Of a DNA stretch of 64,000 nucleotides, positions 18,950 to 28,006 are shown piece by piece. A model generated the notes under the pieces. The model was not told the origin of the DNA and did not search any database. It saw nothing but the letters and a program-made list of their open reading frames with translations. This DNA is from Flavobacterium potami (lineage in GTDB: Bacteria; Bacteroidota; Bacteroidia; Flavobacteriales; Flavobacteriaceae). Both the position numbers and the translations under genes were made by a program. The stretch is from assembly GCF_020026915.1 (NCBI RefSeq), contig NZ_JAINUY010000009.1, forward strand, positions 62,001 to 126,000, in the 5' to 3' direction. Position 1 is the first letter of the stretch; each line of letters begins with the position of its first letter.

Positions 18950-19720
18950 CTATTCGGCTGCAATAAGCTCCAATTTAGCAAGAATAAGGGCAAGTTTATA
19001 TTCTAATAAAATCTTTCCATCACGCCATTCATTTTTGATTGATTCTTTCTTCGCTCGAAGTATCAATTCACCTGTAGAAACATATTTGGAAGTTTCTCTT
19101 TTACCTTCAATGGTGATTCTTTTCAAGGCTTCTCTTAAATCTATTTCAATTTCGATTCCGTTATTAAAAAGTACTGTATCATTTCCTTTGTTATTTTTTT
19201 GAAATCGATGACCGCGATATTCTATAAGTTTTATAAATGCATCCATAAATAGTAACGCTCTATTTAAACTTTCGTCAGATATATTCAGATTTAAAATTTC
19301 CAAATTTTCGTGATTATTTTCTTTTAAAAAATTAGAATATTTTTCGGTATCTGAAACAATTTTGGCCGGATTTTCAAGTTTATTCTTCACCATCAAAAAG
19401 TCGTTTGACTCGTGCTCGATTTTTTGAACCAAATCAAGTAAAGGGGTTTGTTTTGATGGTTTACGAAGCTGCATTTCATATCTTTTCTTTACCACATCAA
19501 TCTCGTTGCTTCCTATATAATCGGAAGAAAGTTTAGGGGCTTTGGTCCTTTTATATTCCAATTTATTCCAATGGCGGTTGTTGGGTACAGCAATCTGCAT
19601 TTTGTCGCAGGCATTCTTTATTCCCATAGTAGAAATGTCATAATGTTTTGCAATTTGAACAAGCGGAAATTTCCAAACCAATGAATAAAGTTCTGACCGT
19701 GTGAAAGTAACTTTGTCCAT
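18950..19720 (-). CDS. Small HTH-containing protein of unknown function
   Basis: The product has 256 residues from the ATG at 19720. An ATG 45 bp upstream would only add a hydrophobic, poorly coding extension (MVNFHFYFNFIIIKC). Residues about 4-50 (FTRSELYSLVWKFPLVQIAK, then a turn and a second helix DISTMGIKNACDKMQIAVP, then RHWNKLEYKR) match a widespread uncharacterised N-terminal module with a helix-turn-helix look, normally read as R-x-x-LY-x-x-VW with GYWAK. The remaining 200 residues are charged and helical with no motif I recognise. It faces the SGNH gene across a shared terminator. A DNA-binding role is inference from the N-terminus only. Confidence 0.65.
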   Translation of the reverse strand: MDKVTFTRSELYSLVWKFPLVQIAKHYDISTMGIKNACDKMQIAVPNNRHWNKLEYKRTKAPKLSSDYIGSNEIDVVKKRYEMQLRKPSKQTPLLDLVQKIEHESNDFLMVKNKLENPAKIVSDTEKYSNFLKENNHENLEILNLNISDESLNRALLFMDAFIKLIEYRGHRFQKNNKGNDTVLFNNGIEIEIDLREALKRITIEGKRETSKYVSTGELILRAKKESIKNEWRDGKILLEYKLALILAKLELIAAE

Positions 19721-19755
19721 ACATTTTATAATAATGAAATTGAAATAAAAATGAA

Positions 19756-19795
19756 AATTCACCATTACTGCAATTGCTTACAGAAATGGTGAATT
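19756..19795 (-). terminator. Terminator of the RND efflux operon
   Basis: A perfect 11-bp outer stem (AATTCACCATT with AATGGTGAATT) plus an inner CTG/CAG pairing lies 14 bp after the outer-membrane-factor stop codon at 19810. On the minus strand it is followed by TTTTCATTTTTA. Confidence 0.7.
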
Positions 19796-19809
19796 ATATT
19801 ATTGAATGA

Positions 19810-21219
19810 CTACTCTACCCCGCCACCTAAAGCACGGTAAAGATTGATTGCTGCATTTAGTTTTTCTAACTTAATTGTGACAACATCTAGATCATTTTGA
19901 AGAGAACTATTTTGTGCTGTTATAACTTCCAGATAATTTGCCATTCCACTCTTATAAAGCAATGAAGCATCAGAAGTTGCTTTGTCTAAAGACGCTGCTT
20001 TTTCTTCGGCCAAAACAATTCTTTCATCAGCATATTTTAATCTTGACATGGCGTCGTTTACCTCGCCAACAGCTGTAAGAAAAGATTGTTTAAACTGAAC
20101 AACTGCTTTTTCTTGTTCTAAAACCGCTACTTCATAAGCTGTACGCAATGCTTTCTTTCTAAAAATAGGCTGCGCTAAATTGGCTGCAATGGTTTTAGTT
20201 ATAGATCCTGGAAAATTAAACCATTTTTCAAACTCAAAAGAGTTGACCCCGATTGACGGATTCAAACTTAAAGTTGGATACATAGTTGCTTTTGCCAATC
20301 CTGTTTTAGCATTTGCAGACATCACGGCATATTCGCTTGCTTTTACGTCTGGTCTTCGGCTTAAAAGTGACATTGGAATTCCTGTTGGAAATTCAACAAC
20401 CACTTCTGCAGCGTCGATGTTTCCTGCTCTTTCGATTTTATCTGGATATTCTCCGCATAGAATCTGTAAGGCATTTTCTTGAACGGCAATATTCGCTTTC
20501 GCTAAAGGCACTAATAATTCTGCCGTTTTCTTCTGCGCTTCAGTCTGATTTACGGCCAAAGAACTAACAGATCCCGAATTGTATTGCAATTGCATCATAC
20601 TCAAAGTACTGGTACTTAATTCGATGTTTTTTTCTGCAATTTTCAGTTGTTCGTCTAAACCTAAAAGATTGTAGTAAGCTTGCGCTACTTGAACAATAAT
20701 TCTGGTTTTTAAAGCTGAAAGATTCTCTTTTTGAGCAAAATAAGCTGCTTTCGCATCTCTTTTCTGCATGGCCGCTTTTCCCCAAATATCAACTTCCCAA
20801 GACATACGAAGATTTGCACTGTAATCATCCATATAATCTTTACCAATAAACTGTTGACTTAGCGATCCGTTTAAGGAATTTTTAGAAGGATACGCACGGC
20901 TTGCACCTGCATCAAAATCAAGTGTTGGAAGTAAGGACAACTTGGCTTGCTTATAAGAAAGGTCAAGTTGTTCCATACTTTTCATTGCAATAAGCACCTC
21001 GTTGTTTTTAACGAGGGCTTTTTCAATTAAATTAACCAACAAAGGATCTTTGTAATAACTTTTCCACGGCAATAAAACCGTGTCTCCTGTAACTGCCATT
21101 TCCTCACGGAACTTTTCAGGAGCATTTAACTCTGTACGGGAATAATTTTTTCCTACCACACACGATGTCATGATCGCTCCGGTAAACAAAAGCATTCCAA
21201 TTTTATATAGTGTTTTCAT
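19810..21219 (-). CDS. RND efflux outer-membrane factor (TolC/NodT family lipoprotein)
   Basis: The product has 469 residues. A lipoprotein signal with MTSC gives a lipidated Cys at about 20. The rest shows the two repeated outer-membrane-efflux domains of the NodT type: YYKDPLLVNLIEKALVKNNEV near the N-terminus, LSRRPDVKASEYAVMSANAKTG in the middle and ANYLEVITAQNSSLQND near the C-terminus. It forms the trimeric exit duct of the pump encoded directly upstream (2-bp gap). It is the last gene of the adaptor-pump-duct operon and is followed by a terminator. Confidence 0.94.
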   Translation of the reverse strand: MKTLYKIGMLLFTGAIMTSCVVGKNYSRTELNAPEKFREEMAVTGDTVLLPWKSYYKDPLLVNLIEKALVKNNEVLIAMKSMEQLDLSYKQAKLSLLPTLDFDAGASRAYPSKNSLNGSLSQQFIGKDYMDDYSANLRMSWEVDIWGKAAMQKRDAKAAYFAQKENLSALKTRIIVQVAQAYYNLLGLDEQLKIAEKNIELSTSTLSMMQLQYNSGSVSSLAVNQTEAQKKTAELLVPLAKANIAVQENALQILCGEYPDKIERAGNIDAAEVVVEFPTGIPMSLLSRRPDVKASEYAVMSANAKTGLAKATMYPTLSLNPSIGVNSFEFEKWFNFPGSITKTIAANLAQPIFRKKALRTAYEVAVLEQEKAVVQFKQSFLTAVGEVNDAMSRLKYADERIVLAEEKAASLDKATSDASLLYKSGMANYLEVITAQNSSLQNDLDVVTIKLEKLNAAINLYRALGGGVE

Positions 21220-21221
21220 TC

Positions 21222-24200
21222 TTATTCTTTTATTGTTTGAACTTGGGTTGGAATCTTTTTACTGGATACTTTTTCTTGTAAATATTGAAAAACAATGAAA
21301 AGTAACGGAATCACGAAAATCCCCAAAACAACTCCACTAAACATTCCTACCGCGGCACTGACACTGATGGATCGATTTCCTACAGCGGTTCCTCCTGAAG
21401 CAAACATTAACGGAATCATACCCACAATAAAGGCTAGAGAAGTCATGATAATTGGTCGTAATCTTGATCTTGCACCTTCAATCGCCGCTTCCACAATAGA
21501 TAAACCGGCAACTCGTCTTTGTAAGGCAAACTCAACAATCAAAATGGCATTTTTAGCTAATAGTCCGACAAGCATGATTAATCCTACCTGAACGTAAATA
21601 TTGTTATCTAAACCAACCGCTTTAACTCCTGCAAAGGCTCCTAAAATTCCTGTCGGAATAGAAAGTAATACTGCAAGTGGTAATAGATAACTTTCATATT
21701 GTGCGGCTAATAAGAAGAATACAAACAATAGACATAAACCAAAAATGGCAATAGTCTGACTTCCTCCAGCTTTTTCTTCCAGACTTAAACCTGTCCATTC
21801 GTAGCTATAATCAGATGGAAGTTTATCTAAAACTGTTTCGAGATTAGCCATAATTTGTCCGTTACTGTATCCAGGTAATGCCATCGCAGTAATATTTACC
21901 GAATTATAAAGATTGTAACGATTTACAGATTCTGGTCCGTACACTTTATGGAATTTCACAATCGATTTTACAGGAACCATTTGCATATCTGCATTTCTTA
22001 CAAAAATCTCATTGAAAGCATCCTGATCCATTCTAAAAATACCATCGGCTTTTACGTTTACTCTGTAGAATTTACCAAATCTGGTAAAGTCAGAAGACTG
22101 ATCTCCGGCAAAATAAGTCTGAATATTTCCTAACAGATCTTTTACATTCACTCCCATTTGACGAGCTTTATCTTCGTCTACTTCCAATTCTAATTGCGGA
22201 TAATCTGCTCTAAAAGTAGTATAGGCATATTGAACACCGGGTTGCTGCATAAGCTGACCGATTACTTTATCAGACATTGCTTTTAGCGCTTCTGGGCTTC
22301 TTGCCATTCTATCTTGTAAAACGATTTCGGCACCACTAGTCACACCAAAACCTTCAACCGGTGGCATTCTGAATACCATGATAGAACCTTCTTTGATTGT
22401 CGATAATTTACCTGTAACGCTATTCAGAATTTCATCAATATCTTTAACGGCACCTCTTTCTTTTTTAGGTTTTAATTTGATAAATCCTAATCCGTAAGCA
22501 GTACTGGCACTGTTACTCAAAATATTGAAACCAGTAATACTTGTATTGACATCGATAGCTTCTTCTGTTTCTAATATTTTCTCCATTCTCTGAACTACTG
22601 CAGTTGTACGATCCAAAGCAGTTCCTGGAGGCATTGTTAAACTGTACACCATGAATCCGTCATCTTCTAACGGAACAAAACTTTTTGGCGTAGACATCAT
22701 CATATAAACCGCAAGGGCTGTAATTCCGGTAACTACGCCGGCAGCAATCCATTTTCTTCCGATAAGAAAACGAACACCTTTAATGTATCTTCCTGTCAAA
22801 TTGTTGAAACTGGTATTAAATCCAACAAAAAAACGATCTTTAAAACTGGTTTTATGCGCGTGATCGCCATGTTTAGAACCATGATTTTTCAATAAAAGTG
22901 CGCACAATGCTGGAGTAAGTGTCAAGGCATTTACTGCCGAAATTATAATTGCAATTGCTAAAGTATAGGCAAATTGTTTATAGAAAATTCCAGAAGAACC
23001 TGTCATAAATCCGATCGGGATAAATACCGCCGACATTACCAATGTAATCGAAATTACAGCTCCAGTAATTTCTGCCATCGCGCCATGTGTGGCTTCTTTG
23101 GCTGAAATTCCTTCGTCTTCTTCCATTTTGCTGTGAACAGCTTCGACCACAACAATGGCATCATCGACCACAATTCCGATGGCTAAAACTAAGGCAAAAA
23201 GTGTCAGAATGTTGATGGTAAATCCAAAAACCAAAAGGAAGAAAAACGTTCCTACAATCGCTACCGGAACCGCAATGGCCGGAATAATCGTCGAGCGAAT
23301 ATCTTGAAGGAAGATAAAAACCACAATAAATACTAGAATAAAAGCTTCAAACAAAGTAGATTTTACTTGTCCGGTTGCCTCGTCTAATCTTTCCTTTGTA
23401 CTCATTACGTTAACGTATTTAATACCAGGAGGAAAAGATTTCGATAGTCGCTCTACTTCTTTATTGATTCCGATTTCAATATCATTGGCATTCGAACCAG
23501 AAGTTTGTAAAATTGCCATTGTCACAGCGTTTTTACTATTTGATTTGTTATCACCGCTATACGAAATAGAACCAAATTCTACTCGTGCCACGTCTTTCAG
23601 CCTTAGAACATTACTTCCATTATTTTTAACTACAATATTTTCATATTGCTCAGGTTTATTCTTTTTTCCTTTGTAACGGATTACATATTCTAAAGCAGCC
23701 GAAGATTCTTCTCCTAATTTACCCGGAGCCGATTCTAAACTTTGTTCTGCAATTTCCTGAGTAACATCTGAAGGTACTAAACCAGCATTTGCCATTTTAC
23801 GAGGATCCAGCCAGATTCTCATCGAGTAATCCTTTTGTCCGAAAATCTGAACTTGCCCCACACCAGGAACACGTTTCATCTGTGGAACTAAGTTGATATT
23901 GGCATAATTCTGCAAGAACAACTCATCGTATTTGCTGTTATCATCAGTATATAAGTTGAAAATAACAATCATACTATTTTGCTGTTTAGAAGTCGTAAGT
24001 CCCATACGTACAACTTCCTGCGGTAATTTCGGAGTGGCTTGCTGTACTCTGTTTTGCACGTTTACAGCAGCCTGATCCGGATCAATACCTTGCTTAAAAA
24101 TAACGCTGATCGAAAAAGATCCGTCATTACTGGCAGTAGATTTAATGTACTGCATATTTTCAACACCGTTAATTTGTTCTTCTAATGGTGTTACCACCGA

Positions 24201-24377
24201 ACGAATAACGGTTTCACTATTTCCTCCAGGGTAAGAACCACTTACCATTACGGTTGGAGGTGAAATATCTGGGAATCTTGTTACAGATAATCTCGTAAGA
24301 CCTATAATACCCAATATCACCAATACAATGGAGATGACCGTAGCCAATACTGGCCTGTCTATTATTTTCTTTAACAT
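21222..24377 (-). CDS. RND-family multidrug efflux pump (HAE1/AcrB type)
   Basis: The product has 1051 residues, the usual length for the hydrophobe/amphiphile efflux-1 family. The N-terminus (MLKKIIDRPVLATVISIVLV) is the first transmembrane helix. The proton-relay acidic pair is in GIVVDDAIVVVEAVHS (TM4, about 405-410). Two large periplasmic loops and twelve predicted helices are present, with the typical GSYPGGNSETV and GMIPLMFASG segments. It exports hydrophobic or amphiphilic compounds by proton antiport. It lies 43 bp after the adaptor gene and 2 bp before the outer-membrane duct gene. Substrates cannot be predicted. Confidence 0.96.
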   Translation of the reverse strand: MLKKIIDRPVLATVISIVLVILGIIGLTRLSVTRFPDISPPTVMVSGSYPGGNSETVIRSVVTPLEEQINGVENMQYIKSTASNDGSFSISVIFKQGIDPDQAAVNVQNRVQQATPKLPQEVVRMGLTTSKQQNSMIVIFNLYTDDNSKYDELFLQNYANINLVPQMKRVPGVGQVQIFGQKDYSMRIWLDPRKMANAGLVPSDVTQEIAEQSLESAPGKLGEESSAALEYVIRYKGKKNKPEQYENIVVKNNGSNVLRLKDVARVEFGSISYSGDNKSNSKNAVTMAILQTSGSNANDIEIGINKEVERLSKSFPPGIKYVNVMSTKERLDEATGQVKSTLFEAFILVFIVVFIFLQDIRSTIIPAIAVPVAIVGTFFFLLVFGFTINILTLFALVLAIGIVVDDAIVVVEAVHSKMEEDEGISAKEATHGAMAEITGAVISITLVMSAVFIPIGFMTGSSGIFYKQFAYTLAIAIIISAVNALTLTPALCALLLKNHGSKHGDHAHKTSFKDRFFVGFNTSFNNLTGRYIKGVRFLIGRKWIAAGVVTGITALAVYMMMSTPKSFVPLEDDGFMVYSLTMPPGTALDRTTAVVQRMEKILETEEAIDVNTSITGFNILSNSASTAYGLGFIKLKPKKERGAVKDIDEILNSVTGKLSTIKEGSIMVFRMPPVEGFGVTSGAEIVLQDRMARSPEALKAMSDKVIGQLMQQPGVQYAYTTFRADYPQLELEVDEDKARQMGVNVKDLLGNIQTYFAGDQSSDFTRFGKFYRVNVKADGIFRMDQDAFNEIFVRNADMQMVPVKSIVKFHKVYGPESVNRYNLYNSVNITAMALPGYSNGQIMANLETVLDKLPSDYSYEWTGLSLEEKAGGSQTIAIFGLCLLFVFFLLAAQYESYLLPLAVLLSIPTGILGAFAGVKAVGLDNNIYVQVGLIMLVGLLAKNAILIVEFALQRRVAGLSIVEAAIEGARSRLRPIIMTSLAFIVGMIPLMFASGGTAVGNRSISVSAAVGMFSGVVLGIFVIPLLFIVFQYLQEKVSSKKIPTQVQTIKE

Positions 24378-24420
24378 GGAAAATGTTATTTTATATTGAA
24401 TAAAAAATTATTTGCTGCTA

Positions 24421-25554
24421 CTATTTTTTTACAGCGATTTTTGGAACAACTTCCATACTATCATAAAGTACATCGATAGAATTCAAGGCTACTTTGTCAC
24501 CCGCTTTTAAACCAGATTTTACAAAATAATCAGCTCCAGCACTTCCTGCTATTTCGATAGGAACCATGGCTACTTTATTGCCTTCTTTAAGAATGAAAAC
24601 AAAAAATTTATCTTGAATATCCTTAACACTAGCCATCGGAACAGTAATTACAGACGATAAACTTTTGTTCAGTACAATTCGTGCAGAACCTCCCGAACGC
24701 AATTCTTTTTTCGGATTTGGAAAAATAGCTTTTAAAGCAATTGTTCCAGTTGCGCGATCTATATTTCCGCTGGCAACTTCCAATTTTCCTTTTTGATCAT
24801 ATTCACTATCATCGGCCATAATTAAACTTACGGACTGATTTGATTTTGAATCTTTTGAAAAAGCTAAATAATCTGCTTCTGTAAGTGAGAAATACACAAA
24901 TACATTGTTGATTTCTGAAAGTGTAGTTAACGGAACAGTATCGGTTGGTGTTACTAAGTTTCCAATACGATTCGGAATTCGGCTGATATAACCGCTTACA
25001 GGAGCTTTAATCAATGAGAAATCTGAATTAATTTGTGAAGATCCCAAAGCTGCTTTTGCCTGAGCTACCTGCGCAGTTGCCGCTTCGTAATTGGCTTGTG
25101 CTGTTTTTAACTGCATGTCGGAGAAAACTTTTCCTTCTACCAAAGGTTTGATTTTCTCTACTTCCAATTTAGCATTCGCCTGATTTGCCAAAGCGCTTTT
25201 GTAAGCTGCACGGCTATTGTTTACCTGCTCTGCATAAACATCTCCTTTAATTTTAAAAAGAGATTGTCCTTTGGTTACATAATCTCCTTCTTTTACATAA
25301 ATCGCCTCTAAATATCCTGATACTTGGGCTTTTATGTCAACGTTTACAGAACCTTCCACAGTTCCCGGATATTTTTTTTCTACCTCACCACTTGCTGAAC
25401 TGGTTTGTAAAAAATCTACTTCTGGTTTTGGAGGCGCCATCTGCGCATCTGCACTTTTTCCGCATGAAGAAAGGGAAATAATTATAAATAAAACTGCAAT
25501 CCTGCCAATTGCTTTGTTGTTTTGAAAAAACTGTTTTGTCATTTTATTTTTCAT
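24421..25554 (-). CDS. RND efflux periplasmic adaptor (membrane fusion protein)
   Basis: The product has 377 residues. Two start codons 12 bp apart (25554 and 25542) are both plausible; the longer is given. A lipoprotein signal (IISLSSCGKSADAQ) anchors it in the inner membrane. Next come a lipoyl-like half (KAQVSGYLEAIYVKEGDYV), a coiled-coil hairpin of about 100-165, the second lipoyl half (IKAPVSGYISRI), a beta-barrel domain and the membrane-proximal domain. It links the RND pump to the outer-membrane duct and is the first gene of that operon. Confidence 0.94.
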   Translation of the reverse strand: MKNKMTKQFFQNNKAIGRIAVLFIIISLSSCGKSADAQMAPPKPEVDFLQTSSASGEVEKKYPGTVEGSVNVDIKAQVSGYLEAIYVKEGDYVTKGQSLFKIKGDVYAEQVNNSRAAYKSALANQANAKLEVEKIKPLVEGKVFSDMQLKTAQANYEAATAQVAQAKAALGSSQINSDFSLIKAPVSGYISRIPNRIGNLVTPTDTVPLTTLSEINNVFVYFSLTEADYLAFSKDSKSNQSVSLIMADDSEYDQKGKLEVASGNIDRATGTIALKAIFPNPKKELRSGGSARIVLNKSLSSVITVPMASVKDIQDKFFVFILKEGNKVAMVPIEIAGSAGADYFVKSGLKAGDKVALNSIDVLYDSMEVVPKIAVKK

Positions 25555-26114
25555 TTTTAAATGAATTACCTCAAATTTGGCGGCAAAATAACAGCTTAAA
25601 ACAGCTTTTTTATTGGAGAAAGTTACCCAAACGGAATATTTGGGTACCGAAACGGAGACTTATTGTTATGCCACAAAGACACTAAGACGTGAAGTTTTTT
25701 TGCCACGAATTGCACTAATTTTCGCTAATTAAATTCTTGTGTGGAAATACTGGTAGTACAATTTCTCGAAGTTTTGCCTTGCGAAGTTTTTTATACCGCA
25801 AAGGTCCTAAGGCGCAAAGTTTTTTGCCACGAATTCACGAATTTTCGCTAATTAAATTATTGTGTAAAAATACTGATAGTATAATTTCTCGAATTTTTAA
25901 AACGTGAATTTTTTTTGCCACAGATTAAAAGATTAGAAAGTATTTTTTTTCGCAGTTTTGTCATCCTGAGGAACGAAGGATGACAAAAATAAAATAAGAA
26001 AAAATTAGTGTAAATTTGTGAAATTAGAGGCAAAAAAAACTTTGCGTCTCAGTGCCTTTTCGGCAAAAAGAAAACCTTAGAATCTCAGCATCTTAGCCAC
26101 TTAGCAACTTAAAT
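25555..26114. repeat. Repeat-rich spacer with direct repeats and short periodic motifs
   Basis: This 560-bp gene-free stretch separates the efflux and LytTR operons. Two copies of a roughly 75-bp unit lie at 25694-25770 and 25819-25893, sharing GCCACGAATT, AATTTTCGCTAATTAAATT and AATTTCTCGAA, with a third partial start near 25916. Both flanks show a rough 7-nt rhythm (CTTAGNN-like words at 26075-26110, and their complement near 25671-25690). The promoter of the efflux operon must lie in its left part. Confidence 0.65.
25956..25988. repeat. Perfect inverted repeat in the repeat-rich spacer
   Basis: A perfect 12-bp stem (TTTTGTCATCCT with AGGATGACAAAA) encloses the 9-nt loop GAGGAACGA. It looks like a dispersed REP-type element. 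It could also terminate the LytTR gene, whose stop is about 125 bp to the right. Confidence 0.6.
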
Positions 26115-26870
26115 TCATCGATCCATCCATTGTTTGAAATACGGTGCTTTTTCACGACTGATGATTACTTCGCGTTCTGGATCTAGTTTTAGTTGAACTT
26201 TAAGTTTTGCGTTGAAGTAATTCGAGATCGACTTAATGCTTTCTGCACGAATGAAAAATTGGCGGTTTGCCCTAAAAAAAATGTTCGGATCTAATTCCTG
26301 CTCTAGCTCTTCCATTGTTTGCGGAATCGAAATAATTACACCCGATTTCAGGAACAAATTACTCGTTTTGAATTCTGAATAAACAAAATCGACATCAGCA
26401 ACATCGACACTTTTATAACCATCTCTATACGTCACTAAAAAACGAAGTCTGTAAATCGGTTTTTGTATTAAGTCTTTTAAAATTCCAGTAATATCCGGAA
26501 TTGTGGTATTTGATTTTGACAAAGATTTAAATTTTGTCAAGGCATATTCTAATTCGTTTTTTTCGATAGGTTTCATCAAATAATCGATGCTGTTAACCTT
26601 AAAGGCACGAATTGCATATTCGTCATAAGCAGTGGTGAAAATAACGGAACAAGTAATCGTTATTTTATCAAAAATAGAAAAACTCAATCCGTCTGCTAAA
26701 CGAATATCCATTGTAATTAAATCCGGAGATGGATTAGAACTCAGCCACTCTACGGTATCCACAACCGTATCAATTATTCCCAGAATTTGGCAATTCGGTT
26801 CAAGTTCTTCCAATAATCTTTTGAGACGACTAGCATTTATGCTTTCATCTTCTACAATTAAAATTTTCAT
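26115..26870 (-). CDS. LytTR-family response regulator
   Basis: The product has 251 residues. The receiver domain (1-120) has the acidic pocket VEDE and phosphoacceptor Asp55 in LITMDIRLADG, with the conserved Lys in YLMKPIEK. The LytTR DNA-binding domain (about 145-250) shows VDFVYSEFKTSNLFL and FFRANRQFFIRAESI. It is encoded 6 bp after the partner histidine kinase and would be phosphorylated by it. Target genes are unknown; the adjacent RND operon is a candidate only by position. Confidence 0.93.
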   Translation of the reverse strand: MKILIVEDESINASRLKRLLEELEPNCQILGIIDTVVDTVEWLSSNPSPDLITMDIRLADGLSFSIFDKITITCSVIFTTAYDEYAIRAFKVNSIDYLMKPIEKNELEYALTKFKSLSKSNTTIPDITGILKDLIQKPIYRLRFLVTYRDGYKSVDVADVDFVYSEFKTSNLFLKSGVIISIPQTMEELEQELDPNIFFRANRQFFIRAESIKSISNYFNAKLKVQLKLDPEREVIISREKAPYFKQWMDR

Positions 26871-26876
26871 AACTTT

Positions 26877-27971
26877 TTAAATTAATGGCAGTCTGACAAA
26901 ATAAAACCCGTTTGATTCATAAAAATCAGGCATTCGATCGCATAATATTTTATAGCGGAATTCTATGTTTTTATTTCCAATTCCTGTAGAAACGAGGCTT
27001 TTTCCAGCTGTTGGCTGCAAATTATTTCGAACGATAATATCTCCAAGATCAGAATAAATGGTAATAGTCAACGGTTGAGATAAAGTCGCCATATTATGTT
27101 TTACAGCATTTTCTACTAATAATTGTAAAGTCAAAGGAGGCAAATGAAGCGGCATGGCTGACTCATCTATAAAAATTTTCAAATCAATTTTTTCTCCAAG
27201 TCTTTTCTTAAGAAGATAAAAATAGGCATTCAAAAATTCAATTTCTTCTTTTACAGTGATAGTATCTTTATTTGAATTTGAAATCATATAACGATACACT
27301 CTGGTAATGTTTTCAAGAAATGAAGCGGCTTGCTGCTGATCTTCATAAATTAATTCTGTCAGTGTACTGAAATTATTAAATATAAAATGCGGGTCTAATT
27401 GCAGTTTTAAAGATTCTAATTTAGATTGCGTTACGGCTTCCTGAAGTTCTGAAGCTTTAATTTTTAATTCAGCCGTTTCAATAGCATTTAAACGCCATCT
27501 GTTTAATAAAAAAATTCCGGTATGAATAGCACTGATAAAAAGAGAGATAATGGCTGCCATAATTTTGGACTGCCAAATTGTAACCAGATCATTCTCTTCC
27601 AAAGCCGTACAAGGATATAAGTAATCCCAAAGACAAGAGAAAAAGTAATTCAGGAGAATATTTCCGGCAATTAGACAGATAAATTGTGCTATCGCCCTAA
27701 ATACCGGATTTTGTTCCCAACTTATGTAATAATTTAATTTCCTGCCTACAAAAAGGGTCAGCTCAGTAAGTATCGCACAATAGAGCAGGATAATAAAAAT
27801 ATCGAAGGTCTGATCCAGATCGAGCAAACCTTCATCTTTAAAATTTCTATACGGATTCAGGAAATAATAAGAAGACAAATACACTAAAAAAACGGCAGGA
27901 ATTACAATCACTCTGTAATATTTATAGAAAAAGTTCTTCCCAGTTTTTTTATTTTGGTTTTGTAATTTCAT
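26877..27971 (-). CDS. LytS-like sensor histidine kinase (His_kinase family)
   Basis: The product has 364 residues. Four hydrophobic helices lie at about 20-38, 55-76, 92-112 and 136-157. A short coiled segment then leads to the His_kinase domain, with phosphoacceptor His195 in LQLDPHFIFNNF. The ATPase part is seen in LTLQLLVENAVKHN (N box) and the G box STGIGNKNIEFRY. This is the kinase type that normally pairs with LytTR regulators, and the partner gene follows after 6 bp. It lies 35 bp after the FabH-like gene and may be cotranscribed with it. The signal sensed is unknown. Confidence 0.92.
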   Translation of the reverse strand: MKLQNQNKKTGKNFFYKYYRVIVIPAVFLVYLSSYYFLNPYRNFKDEGLLDLDQTFDIFIILLYCAILTELTLFVGRKLNYYISWEQNPVFRAIAQFICLIAGNILLNYFFSCLWDYLYPCTALEENDLVTIWQSKIMAAIISLFISAIHTGIFLLNRWRLNAIETAELKIKASELQEAVTQSKLESLKLQLDPHFIFNNFSTLTELIYEDQQQAASFLENITRVYRYMISNSNKDTITVKEEIEFLNAYFYLLKKRLGEKIDLKIFIDESAMPLHLPPLTLQLLVENAVKHNMATLSQPLTITIYSDLGDIIVRNNLQPTAGKSLVSTGIGNKNIEFRYKILCDRMPDFYESNGFYFVRLPLI

Positions 27972-28006
27972 TCTTATTTTTAACTGATAATCTTCTTTTT
28001 AGAAAA

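Noticed and set aside
25555..26114. Repeat island considered as an insertion sequence
   Set aside because: There is no transposase frame and no clear terminal inverted repeat with target duplication.
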